DNA of 64,000 nt, from positions 1,488,001 to 1,552,000 of the forward strand of contig NZ_FTMB01000001.1 in NCBI RefSeq assembly GCF_900155885.1, given 5' to 3'. The position numbers were made by a program, and so were the translations under genes. The notes beneath the pieces were generated by a model. That model was given only the letters and a program-made list of their open reading frames with translations, was not told the origin of the DNA and did no database searches. Of the stretch, positions 8,322-17,316 are shown in pieces (position 1 is the stretch's first letter; the number at the start of each line of letters is the position of its first letter). This stretch comes from Rhizobium sp. RU20A. GTDB lineage: Bacteria > Pseudomonadota > Alphaproteobacteria > Rhizobiales > Rhizobiaceae.

Positions 8322-8350
8322 AGAAAGACCGGCGGGCATGCCCACCGGTC
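8322..8350 (-). terminator. Terminator or attenuator between ecfG and the kinase gene
   Basis: Read on the minus strand, a 10-bp stem (GACCGGTGGG with CCCGCCGGTC, one G-T pair) with loop CATG is followed by TTTCT. It ends the nepR-ecfG transcript and implies that the downstream kinase is either read through or has its own promoter. Confidence 0.6.
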
Positions 8351-8403
8351 CTTAGTCCCGCTGCCGAGGCGCGGAACACACGTCCTGCTCCCCTGTTGCT
8401 GCC

Positions 8404-8958
8404 TCACGATACGAAGGCGCGGGATGTCAAGGGCGCGGACGTTGCATCCGGCCCGTATTCATGCTCGCCGTTCACCTTCAGGAGATCCTGAAGCCTCTGG
8501 CGCGCGCGATTGACACGGCTCTTGATCGTACCCAGCGCGCAGCCGCAGATTTCGGCTGCCTCCTCATACGAAAAACCGGAGGCACCCACAAGAATGATGG
8601 CTTCCCGCTGGTCGGGCGGCAGCATGTCCAGCGCCTTGCGGAAATCCTGCATGTCGAGAGATCCGTATTGCGAGGGGTGCTGCGCAAGCGACTCGGTAAA
8701 ATAGCCGTCGCTATCCTGCACTTCGCGGCCACGCTTGCGCAGCTGGCTGTAAAGCTCGTTGCGCAGGATGGTGAAAAGCCAGGCCTTCATATTCGTGCCC
8801 ATCTCGAAGTGATCCTGCTTGGCCCAGGCCTTCATGATGGTGTCTTGCACGAGGTCGTCAGCCTTGTCGTGACGTCCGATCAGGGACATCGCGAACGCAC
8901 GCAGGCTCGGCAGCGCTGCGAGCATTTCACGCTTGAAGCTCGTCTTTTCGGGTTCCAT
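8404..8958 (-). CDS. ecfG: General stress ECF sigma factor EcfG (RpoE2-type)
   Basis: 184 residues. The sigma-70 region 2 stretch (ADDLVQDTIMKAWAKQDHFE, NMKAWLFTILRNELYSQLRK) and region 4 (LPPDQREAIILVGASGFSYE, then GTIKSRVNRARQRLQDLL) are complete. EcfG directs RNA polymerase to GGAAC-N16/17-CGTT promoters. It is held by NepR until phosphorylated PhyR captures NepR. The ATG at 8958 starts 8 bases after the end of nepR; longer upstream frames cross nepR. Three candidate target promoters are present nearby. The name ecfG/rpoE2 is given on domain and locus grounds. Confidence 0.93.
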   Translation of the reverse strand: MEPEKTSFKREMLAALPSLRAFAMSLIGRHDKADDLVQDTIMKAWAKQDHFEMGTNMKAWLFTILRNELYSQLRKRGREVQDSDGYFTESLAQHPSQYGSLDMQDFRKALDMLPPDQREAIILVGASGFSYEEAAEICGCALGTIKSRVNRARQRLQDLLKVNGEHEYGPDATSAPLTSRAFVS

Positions 8959-8966
8959 GCTCACGC

Positions 8967-9161
8967 TCACTCGCTGGCGCTCTTCTTCGATACCTGCTCG
9001 ACGGCGTCGAGTTGCTCGAGCAAGTCCAGAAAGCGATCGGGAATCGCCTCCTCCTGGACAGAAAGATAAAGCGATCGCAGGCGCGTCGCGATCTGCGCGT
9101 TGGGGTCGTCGGTCGCGACCGTCCGGACCGGCGGACGCCCCTCCCCGTGCTGATGTTTCAT
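8967..9161 (-). CDS. nepR: Anti-sigma factor NepR
   Basis: 64 residues from the ATG at 9161. The conserved NepR core is clear: an N-terminal disordered stretch, then QIATRLRSLYLSVQEEAIPD and RFLDLLEQLDAVEQ, the two helices that clamp EcfG and are captured by PhyR. It is the first gene of nepR-ecfG and divergent from phyR, the standard arrangement of the PhyR-NepR-EcfG partner-switch. A weak EcfG-type promoter on the minus strand suggests autoregulation. Confidence 0.93.
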   Translation of the reverse strand: MKHQHGEGRPPVRTVATDDPNAQIATRLRSLYLSVQEEAIPDRFLDLLEQLDAVEQVSKKSASE

Positions 9162-9198
9162 AGTCGGATGCCATCCTGTGCACAATTTCCTGACCAGA

Positions 9199-9223
9199 AA
9201 TGCATCAGAGGTTTTTTTGTTCC
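9199..9223 (-). promoter_or_regulatory. Probable EcfG-type promoter of nepR-ecfG (one mismatch)
   Basis: On the minus strand GGAAC (9223-9219) is followed after 16 bases by CATT (9202-9199), one base off the consensus CGTT. It is 38 bases before the nepR start and would make the sigma operon autoregulated. Confidence 0.45.
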
Positions 9224-9230
9224 AGTAGCA

Positions 9231-9255
9231 GGAACCTTTTTTTAACATTCGCGTT
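9231..9255 (+). promoter_or_regulatory. EcfG-type promoter of phyR, GGAAC-N16-CGTT
   Basis: GGAAC at 9231-9235 and CGTT at 9252-9255 with a 16-base spacer match the EcfG consensus exactly, 47 bases before the phyR start. This gives positive feedback on the anti-anti-sigma factor. Confidence 0.7.
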
Positions 9256-9302
9256 GTGGCACCATTGGGGAAGCATACGCCCCGCATGAGGGAGTTTCTT
9301 GA

Positions 9303-10097
9303 ATGTCATTGTCTACCCGGATCGCGCCTTACCTGCCGTATCTGCGTCGTTACTCGCGTGCCCTGACCGGTTCCCAGACATCTGGCGACGCCTATGTGGC
9401 CGCCGTGCTTGAGGCGCTCATTGCCGATATTTCCATCTTCCCGGAAAACGACAACGATCGCGTCGCGCTGTTCCGCCTGTTCACCAAGCTCTACGGCCAG
9501 ACGTCGCTGGATATTCCCGAGCCCGTTTCTCCCTTTGCCTGGGAGCAGCGCGCCTCGCTCAATCTCGCCAGCGTTTCCCCGCTGGCACGCCAGGCCTTCC
9601 TGCTGGTTGCCGTCGAAGGTTTTCAGCCGGCAGAAGCGGCTGAGATCCTCGACATCGACGCCCGCCAGATCTCGACGGTCCTAGATCGTGCCTCGCACGA
9701 AATTTCGCGTCAGGTCGCGACCGATATCATGATCATCGAAGATGAGCCGCTCATCGCCATCGATATCGAGCAAATGGTGGAAAGCCTCGGCCACCGCGTC
9801 GTCGGCATTGCCCGCACCCATGAGGAGGCGGTGACGCTCTACAAGAACACCCGTCCGAGCATGGTGCTCGCCGACATCCAGCTCGCCGATGGCTCTTCCG
9901 GCATCGACGCCGTGAACGACATCCTCAAGACCGCCGCCATTCCGGTGATCTTCATCACCGCCTTCCCGGAGCGGCTGCTGACGGGCGAACGCCCCGAGCC
10001 GACCTTCCTGGTGACCAAGCCCTTCAACCCGGACATGGTCAAGGCGCTGATCAGCCAGGCGCTGTTCTTCAACGAATCCACCAAGGCTGCGGCCTGA
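9303..10097 (+). CDS. phyR: Stress response regulator PhyR (sigma-like + receiver)
   Basis: 264 residues. The N-terminal half (about 1-130) resembles an ECF sigma factor without DNA-binding activity (YLPYLRRYSRALTGSQTSGD, then LARQAFLLVAVEGFQPAEAA). The C-terminal half (about 138-255) is a receiver with the acidic pair in MIIEDEPL, phospho-acceptor Asp191 in VLADIQLADG and the family's TKPFNP. On phosphorylation it exposes the sigma mimic and binds NepR, freeing EcfG. Complete and divergent from nepR-ecfG, with its own EcfG-type promoter and a terminator right after the stop. Confidence 0.95.
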   Translation: MSLSTRIAPYLPYLRRYSRALTGSQTSGDAYVAAVLEALIADISIFPENDNDRVALFRLFTKLYGQTSLDIPEPVSPFAWEQRASLNLASVSPLARQAFLLVAVEGFQPAEAAEILDIDARQISTVLDRASHEISRQVATDIMIIEDEPLIAIDIEQMVESLGHRVVGIARTHEEAVTLYKNTRPSMVLADIQLADGSSGIDAVNDILKTAAIPVIFITAFPERLLTGERPEPTFLVTKPFNPDMVKALISQALFFNESTKAAA

Positions 10098-10103
10098 TGG
10101 TCG

Positions 10104-10133
10104 CGAGCCGCACTTGCTGCGGCTCGTATTTCC
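10104..10133 (+). terminator. Terminator after phyR
   Basis: CGAGCCGCA (10104-10112) pairs with TGCGGCTCG (10118-10126) over a 5-base loop, followed by TATTT. It lies 7 bases after the phyR stop, so the next kinase gene probably has its own promoter. Confidence 0.6.
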
Positions 10134-10216
10134 CCTAGTTTAGCATTGATAGACACGGCGCGCCGCCCTGAACCCGTCCGGCGTCGCGCCCCGTCCGCGC
10201 AGTGTCTTCTGCTGGC

Positions 10217-11254
10217 ATGCGGACGACAACAATGAGGCAGACCGTGACACAGGCGGCGGACGGAACAGAGACTGCAGACAATGAACACCCGGTCGAGCGA
10301 GTCCTGCGCACCGTTCTTGCCCGCAGCGGTACCGCGTTTCGCTTCCAGCGCGACGATGGCGGGCTGATTACCGCCCATAATCTGTCAGGCCCGCTCGCAT
10401 CGTTGACGGAAGAATTCGGCGATGCCCGCCTGCTGTTTCAGGCCGAAGCCGGAGAAAGCTTCCGCTCGGCCCTCGGCGCCACGCTGCCGGGAACAGATCC
10501 CCGATCCCTTGAACTCGACATGGCCGCCAGTGACGGCACGCGAAGTTACCGCGTTGATCTGGAATGGCTGGAAGCGGGGGACCACAAGGGCGTGCTGCTC
10601 GTCTTCACCGACATTTCCGACACGCGGCACCGCGAGAAGGTTCTGAAAACGCTGCTGCGCGAACTCAGCCACCGCTCGAAAAACCTGATGGCGATCATCC
10701 AGGGAATCGCGACACAGACCGCACGGCAGGCCCAGTCACTGGAAATCTTTCTCACCCAGTTTCGCGGCCGGCTGCACTCCTTGTCCCGCTCGCAGGACCT
10801 CGTGACCGATTCGAGCTGGCGGGGGGCCGATCTCTTCGAACTCGTGGATCAACAGATGACCGCCTATGCCGGCGATGCGTCCACTGTCCTGCGGCGCGAC
10901 GGCCGCGACATCCGACTGAGTCCGAATGCCGCGCTCCATGTCGGCCTCGCCCTGCACGAACTCATCGTCAATTCCGCCAGTGAAGGAGCGCTCGCCGCCG
11001 GCACTCCGCCTGTGCGACTTTCCACCCGACCATCGACGCTGCGCGATCTTCCGGCGATGGACATCGTCTGGCACGAGGAGCGGGGCAAGGCAGAAGGCGC
11101 AGATGTCGCCGAAGCGCGCGGTTTCGCCCGCACCGTCCTGGAGCGCGTGGTGCCGACCGCAGTCGGCGGCACGGCCACCTATGGCGCCGATAGCGATCTC
11201 GTCGAGTACCGGCTCACCATCCCCGGCAATGAATACGAGGAATTGCCAGGCTGA
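10217..11254 (+). CDS. HWE-family histidine kinase beside phyR
   Basis: 345 residues from the ATG at 10217 (an ATG at 10232 and a GTG at 10202 are alternatives; no ribosome site decides). No membrane helices. A PAS-like N-terminal domain (about 20-150, ending LVFTDISDTRHREK) leads into the kinase core: phospho-acceptor His in LRELSHRSKNLMAII, ATP lid region ALHELIVNSASEGAL and IVWHEERG matching the W-x-E of HWE kinases. Directly downstream of phyR it is a strong candidate PhyR kinase or phosphatase. With the GAF-PAS kinase at 6804 the stress locus is flanked by two HWE kinases. The C-terminal ATP lid looks short and divergent (ATP-binding glycines poorly matched), so activity needs a test. 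Confidence 0.85.
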   Translation: MRTTTMRQTVTQAADGTETADNEHPVERVLRTVLARSGTAFRFQRDDGGLITAHNLSGPLASLTEEFGDARLLFQAEAGESFRSALGATLPGTDPRSLELDMAASDGTRSYRVDLEWLEAGDHKGVLLVFTDISDTRHREKVLKTLLRELSHRSKNLMAIIQGIATQTARQAQSLEIFLTQFRGRLHSLSRSQDLVTDSSWRGADLFELVDQQMTAYAGDASTVLRRDGRDIRLSPNAALHVGLALHELIVNSASEGALAAGTPPVRLSTRPSTLRDLPAMDIVWHEERGKAEGADVAEARGFARTVLERVVPTAVGGTATYGADSDLVEYRLTIPGNEYEELPG

Positions 11255-11330
11255 GCCAACCGCTTTGGGGGCCGGCGTCGATCGACATCGGCTCGGTGGA
11301 AGCCCGGTTGGCGCAAGGCTGAAAAAAGAA

Positions 11331-11367
11331 CAGCCAGTGCCGAGGGGGGGGCACTGGCTGATTTTTC
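11331..11367. terminator. Bidirectional terminator between kinase and polyol cluster
   Basis: A perfect 11-bp stem (CAGCCAGTGCC with GGCACTGGCTG) with an 8-base G-rich loop has ATTTTT after it on the plus strand and TTCTTTTTT after it on the minus strand. It serves the two convergent units ending at 11254 and 11537. Confidence 0.85.
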
Positions 11368-11536
11368 GCAACTCACCGGGGGGCGTGAGTTGGATGTTCC
11401 TGAGTATCGGATGTGCAGTTGGGGGCATGCACACATCAGGAACACCCCTGAAACGGCCCGACCATGAAGAAGGTTCCAGCCGCATCGGAGTTTTTTTGAA
11501 GCGACTTTCCATTTTATTAGGAATGGCGATCCGCGC

Positions 11537-13168
11537 TCATGCTGAGATGAGAGCTTCCAGTTCGGCGCGCTGGCGTTGCAGCAGCAGAAAAGCCGCATAA
11601 TCGCGTTCGTAGTGCGCCGCACGCTCCGGCGATGGCAGTATCGTCTCTCCCTCCGGCTGCATCGCGACCCCTGCCGCCTGAAGGTCGGGATGGAGCCCTG
11701 CGGCGACGCTCGCGCCCATCGCCGTGCCGAGCAGCACCGCATCCGGCGTGCGCGGCACCACGACCCGGCACCCGGTCACGTCGGCATAGAGCTCGACCAG
11801 CAGCGAATTGCGCACCTGGCCGCCCGTCACATGCAGCGTCTCGGCGGGGTACCCTGCCTTTGCCATGAGGTCCAGAATTTGGCGGATACCCAGCGCGAGC
11901 GACACCAGCGTGCGCCAGTAGAGCCGGCACAGCGCATCGAAGGAACTGTCGAGCGGCAGGCCGGAGATGACGCCCAGCGCATCGGGCGTCGCGTGCGGGG
12001 AGCGATTGCCGTGAAAGTCGGGCAGCACGTGAAGGCGGACGGCGAAGGCCGCACCTTCCGCATCCCGCAACGCCCGGATGCGGTCGATGATACGCCTGTG
12101 GCCCGCGGCATCCGGCAGCATCCCGCCGCCATGACTGCGGACAATGTGGTCCAAAAGCCCGCCCGCCGCCGACTGACCGCCTTCGATCAGGAAGAGACCG
12201 GGAAAGACGGCTTCATGATAGGGTCCCCACAGACCCCGCGCCGGCCGCGCGGTGGCGGAAAAGGCAACGAGGCAGGCCGATGTTCCGCCGATCAGCGCCA
12301 TCTGCCGGCCAAGAGCCCCGACATCGCCGGCCTGCCCGCCCAGAACGCCAAGCGCCCCGGCATAGGCATCGATGAGCCCGGCCGCGACCCGCGTCTCGGG
12401 ATCAAGACCGAGATCGGCGGCTGCCTCCGGCGTCAAGGACCCGATACTCGCCCCGACCGGCAGAACCCCGGCGGAAAGACCGCACCGCTCTTCAAGGTCT
12501 TCGAGCCCGATGGCCGCGAGAAAATCGCGATCCCAACCCGATCCCGCCGCCGGCCCGTAATGCCATTTGGCCGCCAGCGTGCAGCGCGAACGCGCCGCCG
12601 AGCCGGTCGCCCGCCAGGTCATGAAATCCGCAAGGTCAAAGATGAGGCCCGCCCGGGCCCAGCGCGCCGGCAGGTGCCGCTTCAGCCACATCAGCTTCGG
12701 CATCTGCATTTCCGGCGACATCACGGTTCCCGACGCAACCATCACCGGATGGCCGGTCGCCGTGCAGGCCTCTGCCTCCTCCGCCGCGCGATGGTCGAGC
12801 CAGACGATCGTGTCCCAGCGCGGCCCAGCCGCTTCCTCTTCCCCTTGCGCCTCGCTGATGCAGAGCGGCTGCCCTTCGCAATCGCGCACGACCAGCGAGC
12901 AGGTCGCATCAAAGCCGATGGCGCCGATCCGATCCGCACCGACACGCGCTGCCATCCGGGCGGCGCGAACCGCCGTGCAGGCCGCACGCCAGATATCCTC
13001 CGAATCCTGCTCGGCCCGCCCCTCGGCCGGGCGATGCATCGCGATCGGATGGTCTGCGCGCGCCAGAAGCGCGCCTGCGCCGTCAAAGACGCCGGCACGC
13101 GCACTGCCCGTCCCGATATCCACGGCTATGACATGGTCACGCTCGGCATTTACGGGGTCACGCTTCAA
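11537..13168 (-). CDS. FGGY-family carbohydrate (pentulose) kinase
   Basis: 543 residues. The N-terminal phosphate loop VIAVDIGTGSARAGVFD and the C-terminal ATP-domain stretch LHVTGGQVRNSLLVELYADV place it in FGGY kinases, closest in length and motifs to the D-ribulokinase/YDR109C-type group. It is last in the polyol cluster, where it would phosphorylate the ketose released by the dehydrogenases. The start must precede VIAVDIG and the only in-frame candidate is a TTG at 13168, which overlaps the TGA of the HAD gene (TTGA), so translation is probably coupled. The exact sugar (xylulose, ribulose, fructose) is not decided. Confidence 0.85.
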   Translation of the reverse strand: MKRDPVNAERDHVIAVDIGTGSARAGVFDGAGALLARADHPIAMHRPAEGRAEQDSEDIWRAACTAVRAARMAARVGADRIGAIGFDATCSLVVRDCEGQPLCISEAQGEEEAAGPRWDTIVWLDHRAAEEAEACTATGHPVMVASGTVMSPEMQMPKLMWLKRHLPARWARAGLIFDLADFMTWRATGSAARSRCTLAAKWHYGPAAGSGWDRDFLAAIGLEDLEERCGLSAGVLPVGASIGSLTPEAAADLGLDPETRVAAGLIDAYAGALGVLGGQAGDVGALGRQMALIGGTSACLVAFSATARPARGLWGPYHEAVFPGLFLIEGGQSAAGGLLDHIVRSHGGGMLPDAAGHRRIIDRIRALRDAEGAAFAVRLHVLPDFHGNRSPHATPDALGVISGLPLDSSFDALCRLYWRTLVSLALGIRQILDLMAKAGYPAETLHVTGGQVRNSLLVELYADVTGCRVVVPRTPDAVLLGTAMGASVAAGLHPDLQAAGVAMQPEGETILPSPERAAHYERDYAAFLLLQRQRAELEALISA

Positions 13169-13857
13169 AGGGATGTTCCGTCGACCTGTTTCTCGCGCAC
13201 AAGGTGGACCAGCGCGCGCATGTCGTCAAACAGGAGGTCGGGCTGAAGCTCGGCCAGCGCCGAGCGATGCCGGTCATTGCGCGAGTGGCCGGCGCCGGCA
13301 AAGGCAAAAACCCGCATGCCCGCCGCCTGCGCCGCGGCGATGCCGGCCGGACTGTCCTCGATGACCACGCAGTCCGCCGGCGCAACGCCCATGCGGTTGC
13401 TTGCATGCAGGAAAAGATCCGGTGCGGGCTTGCCGTTGGCGACCATGGTCGCACTGAAGATGTTGGGCTCGAAGCGGTCGAGAAGCCCGGTGACACCGAG
13501 CGAGAGGCGAATGCGCTCCGGCTGGCTGGAGGAGGCCACGCAATGCGGCACGGGCAGCCCGTCAATCGCCTCGGCGATGCCCTCCACCGGCTGCAGCTCG
13601 GCGCGGAAGCGGTCGTAGAGCCGCGCCCGCATGGCTTCCAGCATCGCCTCGTCGGCCTTGAGACCGAAATCCTGATGAAGAATCTCGATGATCGTCTTCA
13701 TGCTGCGTCCGAGGAAGCGGTGCGTTGCCTCCTCGGTCGTCATCGCGACACCGGCCTCGGCCAGCACGCTGAGCATCACGCCCATGGAGATCGGCTCGCT
13801 GTCCACGAGTACACCGTCACAGTCGAAAATCACCAGCTGTGGCGGCGTCCAGTCCAT
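13165..13857 (-). CDS. HAD-superfamily sugar phosphatase/phosphomutase-like protein
   Basis: 230 residues from the ATG at 13857 (GGAG about 11 bases upstream; an ATG at 13890 would add 11 residues). Motif I is FDCDGVLVDSEP, motif II CVASSSQ, motif III around KPAPDLF and motif IV VVIEDSPAGI: a complete beta-phosphoglucomutase/sugar-phosphatase type HAD with a helical cap. It stands between the mannitol dehydrogenase and the FGGY kinase in one transcript, so a sugar- or polyol-phosphate substrate is likely. The precise substrate is unknown. Confidence 0.88.
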   Translation of the reverse strand: MDWTPPQLVIFDCDGVLVDSEPISMGVMLSVLAEAGVAMTTEEATHRFLGRSMKTIIEILHQDFGLKADEAMLEAMRARLYDRFRAELQPVEGIAEAIDGLPVPHCVASSSQPERIRLSLGVTGLLDRFEPNIFSATMVANGKPAPDLFLHASNRMGVAPADCVVIEDSPAGIAAAQAAGMRVFAFAGAGHSRNDRHRSALAELQPDLLFDDMRALVHLVREKQVDGTSL

Positions 13858-13899
13858 GTCGATCACGTCTCCGTCGTCATTCGGGTGCAACCCGCCGCC

Positions 13900-15384
13900 T
13901 TACTCGGCCAGCTTGCCCTCGATATAGAGCCTGAGCGTCTGGCGCGTGCCCTTCTCCCAGAGCGTTTTCAGCGCATGGGCAAAGCGCCGACGGAAAAGGT
14001 CGGAGCGCCCAACATCGCCGAAGATGTCGGAAAGCGCAAGGAAGGCGTCCGGATCGGTCTTGGCAGCGAGCGCCGCCGCCTGCAGCCGCTCGGCGCTGGC
14101 ATCGTTGAAGACAATGGTCTTGCCGCTGTCGGAGGTCCCGGCGAAATACCGGCACCACAGCGCCGACACCAGCGACAGCCCGACGACGTCCTCGCCGCGC
14201 GCCAGCCGGTCGGCCGCCGAGGGGAGGATAAACTTCGGCTGGCGGTTGGAACCGTCCTGCGCAAGGCGCGGGATCGTATCGCCGATCTTCGGGTTCAGGA
14301 AGCGCGTCTCGATCAGCTTGAAATAGTCGTTGAGATCGGTGTCCGGCACCGGCGGCACGACGGCGATGATCTCGTCATGCTCGAGCTTTGCGAGGAAGGC
14401 GCGGATGTCGTCATCTTCCATCGCCTCGTGCACGAAATGGATATCCAGCAGCGAGGCCGGATAGGCGATCGCCGCATGGCCACCGTTGAGGATGCGGATC
14501 TTCATGTGCTCGTAGGGCGCAACATCCGGCACGAACTGCACGCCAACCTTTTCGAGCGCCGGACGGCCGAGCGGAAACTTGTCTTCGAGAACCCACTGCT
14601 TGAATTCTTCGCAGAACACCGGCCAGGCATCGTCGATGCCATAGTCCGAGGCCGCAATGCCGATCTCGCGCGGACCGGTGGCGGGCGTGATGCGGTCCAC
14701 CATGCCGTTCGGGAAGGCGACGTTCGCATCGATCCAGTCGGCAAAGGCCGCATCCGACAGCCGCGCCAGACCGGAAACGGCCGCGTGGGTGACTTCGCCA
14801 TTGCCGGGAATGTTGTCGCAGGACATCACGGTGAAGGGCGCGAGGCCGGCCGCCTTGCGCGCCTTGAGGCCGGCGACGATCAGGCCGAAAACGGTCTTCG
14901 GCGCATCGGGATTGGCACCGTCCGTGGCGATAGCCGGGTGCTCGGGATCGAAGTGGCCCGACGCCGGATTGATGAAATAGCCGCCTTCGGTGATCGTCAG
15001 CGAGACGATGCGGATGGCGGGATCGGCGAGGCGCGCAACGATGGCGGCGGGATCGCCGGGCGTGACAAAATCGATCATGGCGCCGGTGACGCGCGCGCCG
15101 CTCTTGTTGTTGTCCTGCTCGACCACGGTCGTCAGGTAATCCTGCGCCGCGAGCTTGTCCTTCATCGCGGCGTCGGAGGCCAGCACGCCGGCGCCGACGA
15201 TCGCCCAGTCATGGTCGAGGCCGAGATTGAAAAGATCGTCCAGATAGACCGCCTGGTGGGCGCGATGGAAATTGCCGACGCCGAAATGCAGGATGCCGGC
15301 CGACAGCTGATCGCGCCGGTAGGCGGGCACCGTCGCCGTCTTGCTGATGGCATCGAGCGTGCCGAGCGAAAGTCTGGTCGTCAT
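13900..15384 (-). CDS. mtlK: Mannitol 2-dehydrogenase (polyol dehydrogenase)
   Basis: 494 residues, the usual length for long-chain mannitol dehydrogenases, which oxidise D-mannitol to D-fructose with NAD. The N-terminal Rossmann part begins after YRRDQLSAGILHFGVGNFHR, and the catalytic signature around the active lysine is KIRILNGGHAAIAYPA. The ATG at 15384 is preceded by GAGGAC at 7 bases; another ATG at 15390 is too close to it. It lies downstream of smoEFGKS as in S. meliloti. D-arabinitol or fructuronate specificity cannot be excluded, but the operon favours mannitol. Confidence 0.9.
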   Translation of the reverse strand: MTTRLSLGTLDAISKTATVPAYRRDQLSAGILHFGVGNFHRAHQAVYLDDLFNLGLDHDWAIVGAGVLASDAAMKDKLAAQDYLTTVVEQDNNKSGARVTGAMIDFVTPGDPAAIVARLADPAIRIVSLTITEGGYFINPASGHFDPEHPAIATDGANPDAPKTVFGLIVAGLKARKAAGLAPFTVMSCDNIPGNGEVTHAAVSGLARLSDAAFADWIDANVAFPNGMVDRITPATGPREIGIAASDYGIDDAWPVFCEEFKQWVLEDKFPLGRPALEKVGVQFVPDVAPYEHMKIRILNGGHAAIAYPASLLDIHFVHEAMEDDDIRAFLAKLEHDEIIAVVPPVPDTDLNDYFKLIETRFLNPKIGDTIPRLAQDGSNRQPKFILPSAADRLARGEDVVGLSLVSALWCRYFAGTSDSGKTIVFNDASAERLQAAALAAKTDPDAFLALSDIFGDVGRSDLFRRRFAHALKTLWEKGTRQTLRLYIEGKLAE

Positions 15385-15517
15385 GGTCATGTCCTCACAA
15401 GCGGCCGTGCGCCGGTCATCATCCGTCAGGCCGCGCCCATTCCTTGCGCGCGGCTTTGGCAAAGACAACCGACATCGTTGCCTTTGCCTGCAAATTTCAT
15501 GAGCCGAAGCTCATACG

Positions 15518-16287
15518 TCAACTCATCCAGTTGCCGCCATCGACATTGTAGGTCTGGGCGACGATGTAGTCGGCCTCCGCCGAGGCCAGGAAGACGGCCA
15601 TGCCGGCGAGATCTTCCGGCGTCCCCATGCGCCCGAGCGGCACGGCTTCGCCGACAAGGCGCTTCTTCTCGCCGAGCGGCCGGTTCTCGTATTTGGCAAA
15701 CAGCGCGTCCACCTCGTCCCACATCTCGCTGCCGACCACGCCCGGCGCGATGCCATTGACGCGGATGCCGTGCTTGATGAGATCGAGACCGGCCGACTGG
15801 GTCAGGGAAATCACCGCCGCCTTGGAGGCGCAGTAGACGCCGACCAGCGCCTCGCCGCGACGGCCGGCCTGGCTCGCCATGTTGATGATCTTGCCGCCGC
15901 GTCCCTGCGCGATCATCTGCTTTGCCACGGCCTGCAGCGTGAACAGCGTGCCGGCAACGTTGATGTCGAAGATGCGCTGGTAGCTCTTGCGGGTGATCTC
16001 GACGATCGGTGCCAGATCGAAGATCGCGGCATTGTTGACGAGGATGTCGATGCCACCGGCCCGCTCCACGCAGGCGCCGACGGCCGCGTCGATGGAATCC
16101 TGACTGGAAACGTCGATCTTCACCGCATAGGCCTGCGGGCCGATCTCGGCGGCCGTGGCGCTGGCGCGCTCCATGTCGATATCGGCGACCGCAACCGTCG
16201 CGCCCTCGCGCACATAGGCTTCGGCAAACGCCCGGCCAATGCCGCGCGCAGCACCCGTGATGATGGCGCTCTTGCCGTCCAGTCTCT

Positions 16288-16291
<4 letters not shown>
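15518..16291 (-). CDS. smoS: Sorbitol dehydrogenase SmoS (short-chain dehydrogenase)
   Basis: 257 residues, classical [11 protein letters not shown] cofactor loop, NNAAIF, and the catalytic Tyr-x3-Lys in YCASKAAV. SmoS oxidises D-sorbitol to D-fructose, and galactitol in some relatives, with NAD. Its start overlaps the end of smoK by four bases (ATGA). The residues and operon fit a sorbitol dehydrogenase well; exact polyol preference is inferred from family and context. Confidence 0.9.
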
Positions 16292-17289
<998 letters not shown>

Positions 17290-17316
17290 AAACCCGCTCC
17301 CCGCGGTGACAGTGTT

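Noticed and set aside
8294-8345. Earlier start codons for the GAF-PAS kinase (8321, 8345)
   Set aside because: 8345 lies inside the terminator hairpin and 8321 abuts it; the strong AAAGGAGTGA site is correctly spaced only for the ATG at 8294.
13204-15759. 851-codon open frame on the plus strand
   Set aside because: Antisense to the HAD, mannitol dehydrogenase and sorbitol dehydrogenase genes, all of which have complete motifs on the minus strand.
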